From the NCBI GenBank assembly GCA_017529085.1, contig JAFXOC010000030.1:1-8330 (forward strand): DNA of 8,330 bases. Direction: 5' to 3'. Origin of the DNA: Selenomonadaceae bacterium. Its GTDB lineage: Bacteria; Bacillota; Negativicutes; Selenomonadales; Selenomonadaceae. Position numbers and translations under genes: made by a program. Positions 1 to 4,759 of this stretch are shown here, one piece after another. The notes under the pieces were generated by a model. It saw nothing but the letters and a program-made list of their open reading frames with translations. It searched no databases and was not told the origin of the DNA. Numbering within the stretch: position 1 is the first letter of the stretch; every line of letters starts with the position of its first letter.

Positions 1-295
1 AATTTTTCAAACTTTCCAAATAAAGCTCCTGTATATCGCCGGGCGACGGCTTCATTATCACCTGGAACTGATGGTGCTGATAAAGCCTGTTGGGATTATC
101 CCCATATCTACCGTCGGCAGGTCGTCTCGAAGGCTCCACATACGCCACGTTCCAAGGCTCAGGTCCAAGCACACGCAAAAAAGTCATGGGGTTCATCGTC
201 CCCGCGCCTTTCTCCACATCGTAAGGGTTCGCTAAGACGCACCCCCTCTTTCCCCAAAAATCCTGCAATCCCAACACTATCTCCTGAAATTTCAT
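1..295 (-). CDS. glyQ: Glycine--tRNA ligase alpha subunit (partial, C-terminus beyond window)
   Basis: This is the first 98 codons of the alpha subunit of the alpha2beta2-type glycyl-tRNA synthetase, the cytoplasmic enzyme that charges tRNA-Gly with glycine using ATP. The reverse-strand translation begins MKFQEIVLGLQDFWGKRG and continues through the family's hallmark segments: PYDVEKGAGTMNP, FLRVLGPEPWNVAYVEPSRR, PADGRYGDNPNRLYQHHQFQ and VIMKPSPGDIQELYL. These form the conserved catalytic N-terminal region. The start is ATG at 295-293; a weak purine-rich Shine-Dalgarno (AGAGAAG) sits about 9 nt upstream. The reading frame is open to base 1, so the rest of the gene, and probably glyS, lies to the left. 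It lies downstream of ispE on the same strand, but the 102-nt gap holds three GC-rich hairpins, so co-transcription is uncertain. Identification is firm because of the long conserved blocks. Confidence 0.96.
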   Translation of the reverse strand, partial: MKFQEIVLGLQDFWGKRGCVLANPYDVEKGAGTMNPMTFLRVLGPEPWNVAYVEPSRRPADGRYGDNPNRLYQHHQFQVIMKPSPGDIQELYLESLKN

Positions 296-320
296 CTCTC
301 ACACTTCTCTCATTGTATTT

Positions 321-389
321 GTTGGGGCTTCGCCCCAAACCCCACAAGGGGCGCCGCCCCTTGACCCCGGCAGGACTTTGCAGCCCTGC
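321..389. repeat. Triple GC-rich hairpin intergenic repeat (REP-like)
   Basis: Three consecutive inverted repeats fill the gap between ispE and glyQ. Hairpin 1 is TTGGGGC-TTC-GCCCCAA (322-338), a perfect 7-bp stem. Hairpin 2 is AAGGGGC-GCC-GCCCCTT (346-362), also a perfect 7-bp stem. Hairpin 3 (370-389) pairs GCAGGACT with AGCCCTGC around a TTGC loop, with one A-C mismatch. The block is much more GC-rich than its flanks. No T-run follows on the minus strand, so it is not a textbook terminator; it may be an mRNA-stabilising or attenuating REP-type element. From memory, similar GGGGCTTCGCCCC repeats are common in intergenic DNA of many bacteria. Whether this block is repeated elsewhere in this genome cannot be seen here. 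Confidence 0.7.
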
Positions 390-397
390 ACCCGCAA

Positions 398-1255
398 TTA
401 TTTTATTTTGCTTTTAGTTTTTGTTACAAATACTTCTGCCGAAGTCTTTTCTTTCATTACCCTTGCTATATTTTCCGCGGCTTCTTTATCTTTTGCAAAA
501 GCGAACACCGTAGGCCCCGAACCGCTCATTTGCGCGTACTCCGCGCCCGCTTCTAACATTATTTTCTTATATGCTTCAATTTCATCATATTCCTCTGACG
601 CAACCTTTTCCAATACGTTCCCCATCAAGGCGTACATTTTCCTTATATCGCCTTGTTTTAACGCCGCTTCAAATTTTTCGTTGTCGGGATGAATTGCAGC
701 GGGCTTTTTATCGTAGGTTTTATACGCCCAAGGCGTTGAAATTGAAATCGGAGGCTTTGCCAACGCCAAATACTTTTCCGGAAAAGGGGGAAGTTCTCGT
801 AAAATCTCGCCGCGTCCCGTTGAAAGCATTGTGCCGCCCATTATGCAAAATGGAACGTCCGAGCCGATTGAAGCGCCTATTTCAGATAATCTTTCCATTG
901 GCGCGTTTAAATTAAAGACTTCGTTAATCCCCAAAATCACCGCCGCTGCGTCCGCGCTTCCTCCCGCAAGACCCGCAGCCATCGGGATTTTCTTTGTCAA
1001 CTTTATCCTAACGCCGTCTTTAATTCTTAAGCTCTCCTTCATAGCCGCAGCCGCTCGATACGCCAAATTGTTTTCGTCCGCCGGCAAATCCGAACCTTCA
1101 ACGGATAACAATATTCCCGCGTCTGCCTTTTCAACTATTACATCGTCATGCAAGTCTATTGACTGCATCACCATGCTTACTTCGTGAAAACCGTCGGGGC
1201 GCGTTCCTAATATATCCAACGTCAAATTTATCTTTGCATAAGCTTTTATCAACAT
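398..1255 (-). CDS. ispE: 4-diphosphocytidyl-2-C-methyl-D-erythritol kinase
   Basis: A GHMP-family kinase of the non-mevalonate (MEP) isoprenoid pathway. It phosphorylates the 2-hydroxyl of CDP-methylerythritol with ATP in the cytoplasm. The 285-aa length is normal for IspE. The N-terminal AYAKINLTLDILGTRPDGFH (residues 5-24) holds the expected substrate/catalytic Lys8. The glycine-rich ATP loop PMAAGLAGGSADAAA is at 91-105, the catalytic Asp lies in GSDVPF (Asp133), and the C-terminal GHMP motif MSGSGPTVF is at 243-251. The ATG start (1255-1253) is preceded by AAGGTG, which overlaps the TAA stop of the GerMN lipoprotein gene just 9 nt upstream, so the two are translationally close and almost surely co-transcribed. 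The stop is TAA. Nothing is truncated and all key motifs are intact. Confidence 0.96.
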   Translation of the reverse strand: MLIKAYAKINLTLDILGTRPDGFHEVSMVMQSIDLHDDVIVEKADAGILLSVEGSDLPADENNLAYRAAAAMKESLRIKDGVRIKLTKKIPMAAGLAGGSADAAAVILGINEVFNLNAPMERLSEIGASIGSDVPFCIMGGTMLSTGRGEILRELPPFPEKYLALAKPPISISTPWAYKTYDKKPAAIHPDNEKFEAALKQGDIRKMYALMGNVLEKVASEEYDEIEAYKKIMLEAGAEYAQMSGSGPTVFAFAKDKEAAENIARVMKEKTSAEVFVTKTKSKIK

Positions 1256-1264
1256 GGCTTCACC

Positions 1265-1846
1265 TTACAATATGGATTTTATTCTCTCAATAGGCATTGT
1301 CAAGTCCATGTGTCCTGCGATTGTTTCCACTTCTCGTCCGTCTATCAAAATCTTTACCGATTTCACTTCGTTAAATTCTGTTAAAGTGTTCACTATAGAC
1401 CCGACCATTAGTTCTTCGCCCGTGGAGCCGCCCACGAAATACTTTACCATATCTCCCGAAAAATCCACCGTCAGCTTTGAGCCTTTTAAGCTTACGCCTT
1501 TTAATTTCGTCCTTTTGGGGATTATCGAAATTGTGCCTTTCTTGTCCGTCCCCTTTAAAAGTTCCTCTATCGCCGCTTTATACTTGTCCTTTTCCAACGT
1601 CTTAACCTTTCGCTCGACTGCGACTACCTTTGTGCCGTCTTCGTTCGGAAAGTATATCTTTAACGCAAGTTCTTTCGGCTCTTCCGCTTTAGGTTTGGTA
1701 TCTTTTTTTACCTCCGGCTTTTTTTCCTCCGTTACCTGTTCCTGTTTCTGCTCGGGTTTTTCGGATGTTTTTTCATCGTCGCACCCAAGCGTTGCCAAAG
1801 ATATGGCGAATATGAAGAAAACGAGCGCCAATCTCGCCATTTTCAT
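1265..1846 (-). CDS. GerMN-domain lipoprotein
   Basis: A 193-aa secreted lipoprotein. Residues 1-21 form a short charged n-region and hydrophobic core ending in SLATLGC, giving a lipidated Cys22; the position -3 Thr is slightly atypical for a lipobox, but the overall layout is convincing. Residues 23-58 are a Lys/Glu-rich, low-complexity linker. Residues 60-193 match the GerMN domain: KIYFPNEDGTKVV, AIEELLKGT, LTVDFSGDMVKYFVGGSTGE and VNTLTEFNEVKSVKILIDG are typical. GerMN domains occur in the sporulation/germination protein GerM and in many cell-envelope lipoproteins; the role is not precisely known. Placement directly after the cell-wall amidase (16-nt gap) suggests a peptidoglycan-related job. 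The RBS GGGTGG begins at the amidase stop region, and the ATG at 1846 is about 9 nt downstream of it. A second ATG two codons later is possible. Confidence 0.88.
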   Translation of the reverse strand: MKMARLALVFFIFAISLATLGCDDEKTSEKPEQKQEQVTEEKKPEVKKDTKPKAEEPKELALKIYFPNEDGTKVVAVERKVKTLEKDKYKAAIEELLKGTDKKGTISIIPKRTKLKGVSLKGSKLTVDFSGDMVKYFVGGSTGEELMVGSIVNTLTEFNEVKSVKILIDGREVETIAGHMDLTMPIERIKSIL

Positions 1847-1862
1847 TAAATTTTACCACCCT

Positions 1863-2903
1863 TCATTCAGTAAAATACCGTTCTATGCCCTTCGCTATCG
1901 CAGCGGCAAGTTTGTTTTGATAATCCTCGTCCGTAAGGAGCGCCTCTTCCTTTGGATTGGTTATAAACGCAAGCTCCAAAAGAGTCGCCGGCATTTTTGA
2001 ATGCTTTATCACAAAGAAATTCGCCGTTTTTACTCCTCTGTTGTATAAGCCCCCCGCTTCTGCGAGTTCCTCATTTATTACGGTAGCGAGTTTCCTTCCC
2101 TTTGCGCTTGAGGCGTAATAATACGTCTCCATACCGTGAGACGCGGGATTGGTAAAAGCGTTGCAATGCACGCTCACGAAAATATCCGTCTCCGGCGCAA
2201 AATTTCCTATGTTCACCCTTGCGCGAAGTTCTTGACCCGCAGTAGATTTCCAACCGTAAACGTCCTTGTCGGTTTCTCTTGTCATGCGAACCCTTGCGCC
2301 GTTTGCCGTCAAAATTTCTTGAAGTTTCTTCGATACCGCCAAAGTTACATCGCATTCTCTCGCGCCGCTTGGTCCTACCGCTCCCGAATCGCTTCCTCCG
2401 TGTCCCGGGTCAATAACGATTGCCCGACCTTTAATTCCGGGCATAGCCGCTTCTTCCTTCTTAGGCTTCGGCTTTTTTATGTCTATTATCACTCGATAAG
2501 GTTTTTTCGCCTTCTTATCCCGCTCTTTCGTATATACTCTATATCTGTCTTCAGTTAAATCTTCGTTAAGTTCTACAGCCACCTGTGTAAGCCTGTCGCC
2601 GACTTCTTGCACCTTGATCTTGGATACCATCGGATTTTTGGAAGATATATTTCTATCCAACTTGCCCGGCTCCGTATCTTTCATTTTAACGACTAATCGC
2701 GATTTCAAATAAGGTTTTACAACGGTTTCATAATCCAAATTCTTCCCGCTCATCCCCACTTCTATGCGAAAAATCTCCTCCCCGTCCTCTTCAACGGAGC
2801 TCATGTTAAAATAATTAAGAGTATGTGACGCATGAACTTCAAGTTTGGGCAATAATAAAAATAACGCAGTCAAAAGAAAGCAAAAAAACGCGCGCACCCT
2901 CAA
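1863..2903 (-). CDS. N-acetylmuramoyl-L-alanine amidase (AMIN + Amidase_3), TTG start
   Basis: A secreted zinc amidase that cleaves the bond between N-acetylmuramic acid and L-alanine in peptidoglycan (AmiC/CwlD-like class). With the chosen start it has 346 aa. Residues 1-25 are a signal peptide (MRVRAFFCFLL...LEVHA). About residues 30-145 fit an AMIN wall-targeting domain, followed by a KKPKPKKEE linker. The Amidase_3 domain spans about 160-345. Zinc ligands are His168 (VIDPGHGGSDSG), Glu183 (GAREC) and His246 (SVHCNAF); the catalytic Glu310 lies in LLELAFITNP. The frame stays open upstream to an ATG at 2981, but that adds 26 charged residues in front of the signal peptide and overlaps the upstream gene by 73 nt. 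TTG at 2903-2901 has a strong AAGGAG (2917-2912) with 8-nt spacing, so I prefer it. The upstream stop (2911-2909) lies between this SD and the TTG, implying translational coupling. Confidence 0.93.
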   Translation of the reverse strand: MRVRAFFCFLLTALFLLLPKLEVHASHTLNYFNMSSVEEDGEEIFRIEVGMSGKNLDYETVVKPYLKSRLVVKMKDTEPGKLDRNISSKNPMVSKIKVQEVGDRLTQVAVELNEDLTEDRYRVYTKERDKKAKKPYRVIIDIKKPKPKKEEAAMPGIKGRAIVIDPGHGGSDSGAVGPSGARECDVTLAVSKKLQEILTANGARVRMTRETDKDVYGWKSTAGQELRARVNIGNFAPETDIFVSVHCNAFTNPASHGMETYYYASSAKGRKLATVINEELAEAGGLYNRGVKTANFFVIKHSKMPATLLELAFITNPKEEALLTDEDYQNKLAAAIAKGIERYFTE

Positions 2904-2908
2904 GCATA

Positions 2909-3103
2909 TCACTCCTTCGTATTCCCGCCGAATTTTTTCTTCAATATAATTACTATCCTTATTATGAACAATAGGAACCATATTGCAAAAGTGCCGACAT
3001 AAATTTTATCGAAAACCGTCAAATTGGAAAAATCCAGCCCGTGAAATATCCACAGAGCTAGAAGAAGTATCACCGCATCTAACACGTTCATAGTTTTTTT
3101 CAT
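2909..3103 (-). CDS. Small two-helix membrane protein, unknown function
   Basis: A 64-aa protein I do not recognise. It begins MKKTMNVLDAVILLLALWIF, giving a first hydrophobic helix at about residues 7-21. A short loop (HGLDFSNLTVFDK) follows, then a second helix at about 34-54 (YVGTFAIWFLLFIIRIVIIL). It ends in a positively charged tail (KKKFGGNTKE), which suggests both termini face the cytoplasm. The ATG at 3103 is preceded by AGAGG with about 9-nt spacing, and this SD overlaps the TAG stop of the gene upstream. Its own TGA stop falls between the Shine-Dalgarno and start codon of the amidase gene. Tight packing between a membrane-anchored protein and a wall amidase argues that it is a real gene and perhaps an accessory of wall remodelling, but that role is inference only. 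Confidence 0.75.
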   Translation of the reverse strand: MKKTMNVLDAVILLLALWIFHGLDFSNLTVFDKIYVGTFAIWFLLFIIRIVIILKKKFGGNTKE

Positions 3104-3117
3104 CGTCTACATCCTCT

Positions 3118-3585
3118 CTAAGGCTTTGTCAACCCGCTTAAAACAGCTTCGTTTACCGCATTTTCCGCTATAATTTTCCTATATTCTTCTATCTCTCGCC
3201 TAGCCGCCAGATATTCCGTGTATTCGTATTCGTAATTTGCGCCCCTTACGTTAAAATCCTGCGCCATGGCGGAATAAGCTCTATGCGCCCGCTCGTTTGC
3301 TTCGGGTATAACATCTCTTATCGCGTCCAGTCGAATTTCAGTTAAAAATATCCATCTAAGTTCCGCTCTTGTTAGCCTCCTACCCGGATTAACGGGCGGT
3401 TTTTTTACATGAAAAGGCAAACCGTAAGACAATCTTTTCTCATCTTCCGTCATGGAGCGCCTGAGACACAAATCGTAAATCTCTAAAGACACGGGGCGCA
3501 AGAAAAGAGAAAAGAGCATAAGCAAGCCTAATGCGAAACAGTATACCTGAATATCATTTCTTGCTTTTAAAAAAAATTTTTTCAT
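3118..3585 (-). CDS. Membrane-anchored hypothetical protein, first gene of the operon
   Basis: A 155-aa protein of unknown function. The N-terminus MKKFFLKARND is positively charged and is followed by one transmembrane helix at about residues 12-29 (IQVYCFALGLLMLFSLFL). The remainder (about 30-155) is charged and mostly helical in appearance, with a Pro-rich patch KKPPVNPGRR (61-70), a Tyr/Glu-rich stretch NYEYEYTEYLAARREIEEY, and no recognised motif. It reads as a bitopic protein with its soluble part probably outside the cytoplasm. The frame is open up to 3747, but those codons run through a palindromic repeat, a terminator hairpin and the promoter at 3623-3651, so they are not coding. The ATG at 3585 lies about 30 nt after the predicted transcription start; its SD is weak (AGGCGA, 13 nt upstream). 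The stop is TAG and overlaps the next gene's RBS. Confidence 0.68.
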   Translation of the reverse strand: MKKFFLKARNDIQVYCFALGLLMLFSLFLRPVSLEIYDLCLRRSMTEDEKRLSYGLPFHVKKPPVNPGRRLTRAELRWIFLTEIRLDAIRDVIPEANERAHRAYSAMAQDFNVRGANYEYEYTEYLAARREIEEYRKIIAENAVNEAVLSGLTKP

Positions 3586-3622
3586 AATTTTTTTATTTTC
3601 GCCTAATATCAACATAAAAATT

Positions 3623-3651
3623 ATTTTACCATAACAAACTCTCCATTGCAA
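3623..3651 (-). promoter_or_regulatory. Sigma-A-type promoter of the envelope operon (extended -10)
   Basis: Reading the minus strand, TTGCAA (3651-3646) is followed after exactly 17 nt by TAAAAT (3628-3623). The bases TGG immediately precede the -10, giving the extended -10 form TGnTAAAAT. The predicted start is near 3615, leaving a leader of about 30 nt before the ATG of the first operon gene at 3585. No other convincing promoter is seen between the five tightly packed genes downstream, so this one may serve all of them. Confidence 0.68.
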
Positions 3652-3679
3652 AAGAATAATGAAAAAAGTTACTGTTGGA

Positions 3680-3783
3680 ACTCCCCTCACTCTACCTCCT
3701 CTAGGAGCGGGCACTAACACCCGAAAGCAACGAAAAAGCCCCCTCATAGAGGGGGGGACAGACGCGAGGCGGTATGGAGGAGT
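3680..3783. repeat. 104-bp palindromic intergenic element (MITE/REP-like)
   Basis: A structured, GC-rich block between the toxin gene and the operon promoter. The ends form an imperfect inverted repeat: ACTCCCCT at 3680-3687 against GGAGGAGT at 3776-3783 (6 of 8 match). Inside are CTCCT-CT-AGGAG (3696-3707), CGGG/CCCG (3708-3711 and 3720-3723), and CCCCCTC-ATA-GAGGGGG (3739-3755). The architecture of outer arms with two inner hairpins and a T-tract recalls non-coding palindromic repeats I remember from gut Firmicutes genomes. It encodes nothing credible. Exact boundaries and copy number need the whole genome. Confidence 0.55.
3733..3757 (-). terminator. Rho-independent terminator for the toxin-antitoxin operon
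   Basis: On the minus strand the sequence folds as CCCCCTC-TAT-GAGGGGG, a perfect 7-bp GC-rich stem with a 3-nt loop, followed at once by CTTTTTCG. This is the classical layout of an intrinsic terminator and lies about 60 nt after the toxin stop codon. It would keep toxin-antitoxin transcription out of the operon whose promoter begins about 85 nt further on. It forms part of the larger palindromic element. Confidence 0.7.
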
Positions 3784-3814
3784 CGTTTAAATTCATTCCT
3801 ATAAATTCTGCAAT

Positions 3815-4246
3815 TTACTCAACTATCCAATCTTTTATCGTAATACATTTAATTTCTTCGTATTGACGTAATTGTTTATCGTTAGTTAAAAAGACATCGC
3901 ATCCATTCACACAAGCGGCGGCTATTTGCATTGAATCGAACGCTTTAAAATGGCGATAATCCGCCCTAATTTTGGCAGCTTTTTCTGCAATTTTGACATC
4001 AATGTGACAAATATTGACGTCACATTGATGAATAAACTGCCAAAACGAGTTTATATTTGTTTTGTTATTATCTCTGTATGGCACTACAAGATATTCGGCG
4101 CAAGTTACAACCGAAGTTAAAATCTCGCAATTACATTGAAATATATCGTCAAAGATTTTCTTTGTTAATTCATGAAAAACACTTTCTCCATCTAAAAAGT
4201 AAACGATAGGAGAAGTATCAATAAATATCCGCTTAAAATCTCTCAT
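3815..4246 (-). CDS. PIN-domain toxin (VapC-like ribonuclease)
   Basis: A 143-aa single-domain PIN protein, the expected size for a VapC-type toxin. These are Mg2+-dependent endoribonucleases, usually cutting tRNA or rRNA. The four acidic active-site positions are visible: Asp10 in RIFIDTSPIVYFLD, Glu51 in TCAEYLVVPY, Asp104 in FKAFDSMQIAAA, and Asp123 in FLTNDKQLRQYE. The pattern D-[ST]-S-P-[IL]-V-Y with the central DSMQIAAA block is typical of the stand-alone PIN family. Its ATG (4246) lies inside the antitoxin gene, overlapping it by 14 nt, so translation is coupled. The TAA stop is followed about 60 nt later by an intrinsic terminator. All catalytic residues are present, so it is probably active. 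The RNA target cannot be told from the sequence. Confidence 0.88.
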   Translation of the reverse strand: MRDFKRIFIDTSPIVYFLDGESVFHELTKKIFDDIFQCNCEILTSVVTCAEYLVVPYRDNNKTNINSFWQFIHQCDVNICHIDVKIAEKAAKIRADYRHFKAFDSMQIAAACVNGCDVFLTNDKQLRQYEEIKCITIKDWIVE

Positions 4247-4460
4247 CAGAACGCATTTCCTTTATATAAGCATCTACATCAACGCCTTTACCAAAAACAT
4301 TTTTTGCGCTTCCCGCTAGTTTATTAATATCAACATTACGATTGGCTTTTTTTATTCTTGGCGTATCGTAAACATGTTGCATATATTGAATAATTTGCAA
4401 TAATTTTTCTTCGGGCATAGCGTTTAAAAGAGTTGTGGCTTGTTGTCTTAGCGCGGTCAT
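4233..4460 (-). CDS. Putative antitoxin of the PIN toxin
   Basis: A 75-aa protein directly upstream of, and overlapping, the PIN toxin. Position, size and overlap make it the antitoxin. Residues 1-32 (TALRQQATTLLNAMPEEKLLQIIQYM) look like a helical, probably dimerising or DNA-binding segment. About 33-56 is basic and flexible (RIKKANRNVD). The C-terminus DVDAYIKEMRSDERF resembles the short helix-plus-tail that many VapB-like antitoxins use to block the PIN active site. I cannot assign it to a named antitoxin family such as AbrB, RHH or Phd. The ATG at 4460 has a strong AGGAGG (4476-4471) with 9-nt spacing. Such antitoxins usually repress their own operon; a candidate operator palindrome lies upstream. 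Confidence 0.75.
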   Translation of the reverse strand: MTALRQQATTLLNAMPEEKLLQIIQYMQHVYDTPRIKKANRNVDINKLAGSAKNVFGKGVDVDAYIKEMRSDERF

Positions 4461-4506
4461 TTTCCTTCGCCTCCTAGAATGTTGAAAATACCTATTGGCA
4501 ACCTCT

Positions 4507-4524
4507 AAAAACTGTTTAGTTTTT
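4507..4524. promoter_or_regulatory. Candidate operator palindrome upstream of the antitoxin
   Basis: AAAAACT-GTTT-AGTTTTT is a perfect 7-bp inverted repeat, ending about 30 nt upstream of the antitoxin Shine-Dalgarno. Toxin-antitoxin operons are commonly autoregulated through such palindromes. No clear -35/-10 pair could be fixed around it, so this is only a positional suggestion. A smaller GCCC-CGAA-GGGC hairpin follows at 4538-4549. Confidence 0.35.
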
Positions 4525-4640
4525 CTGATGATTCACAGCCCCGAAGGGCGGGTAAGTCAAACACAAAACCTGTTGTCATTTACTATATAATTTCTATAAA
4601 TTTATAAATAATCCTGCTGAATAATGTTACTGACGACAAC

Positions 4641-4666
4641 TACCGAAAAATTTAAGTTTTTCGGTA
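4641..4666. repeat. Perfect 10-bp inverted repeat overlapping the flagellin promoter
   Basis: TACCGAAAAA (4641-4650) and TTTTTCGGTA (4657-4666) are exact reverse complements separated by TTTAAG. The spacer contains the TAAG -35 element of the sigma-28-type promoter, and the right arm fills most of its 15-nt spacer. It could be an operator, or a remnant bidirectional terminator. No T-run follows it on the plus strand, so the terminator reading is weak. Confidence 0.6.
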
Positions 4667-4679
4667 TATTTGACGATAT
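4653..4679 (+). promoter_or_regulatory. Sigma-28 (SigD/FliA)-type flagellin promoter
   Basis: TAAG (4653-4656), 15 nt, then GACGATAT (4672-4679). The SigD/FliA consensus is TAAA-N15-GCCGATAT, so the -35 matches 3 of 4, the spacing is exact and the -10 matches 7 of 8. Late flagellin genes are normally driven by this sigma factor, and the gene downstream is a flagellin, which makes the match meaningful. The predicted start is near 4686, giving a leader of roughly 74 nt. Confidence 0.75.
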
Positions 4680-4698
4680 ACATGAAGAGTAGTATTAT
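4670..4698 (+). promoter_or_regulatory. Sigma-A-type promoter overlapping the sigma-28 site
   Basis: TTGACG (4670-4675), 17 nt, then TATTAT (4693-4698). Each hexamer has five of six consensus bases and the spacing is optimal. Its -35 physically overlaps the -10 of the sigma-28-type promoter, so the two could not be occupied at once. It may give sigma-28-independent expression, or be a chance match in AT-rich DNA. Confidence 0.5.
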
Positions 4699-4759
4699 TT
4701 ATAACAAGACAAAGTGAAAATCTCTATTTCATTTTCTGCAACCGAAAGGACAAACCACT

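Noticed and set aside
159..347. 62-codon minus-strand open frame
   Set aside because: It is an out-of-frame shadow of glyQ running into the GC-rich hairpin block.
1254..2000. 248-codon plus-strand open frame
   Set aside because: It lies opposite the GerMN lipoprotein and part of the amidase gene, is Ser/Phe-rich as expected for antisense, and has no family features. The other long plus-strand frames over ispE and the amidase were dropped for the same reason.
2904..2981. ATG start at 2981 for the amidase
   Set aside because: It overlaps the upstream gene by 73 nt and places charged residues before a signal peptide; the TTG at 2903 has a strong, well-spaced Shine-Dalgarno.
3586..3747. N-terminal extension of the 155-aa protein to 209 aa
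   Set aside because: The extra codons cross a terminator hairpin, a palindromic repeat and a good promoter, and have no RBS; the ATG at 3585 fits a membrane-anchor start.
4529..4560. TTGACT on the minus strand as -35 of the antitoxin promoter
   Set aside because: The hexamer is good, but no acceptable -10 lies 16-18 nt downstream (TGTGAA/GTGAAT are poor), so no promoter was called.
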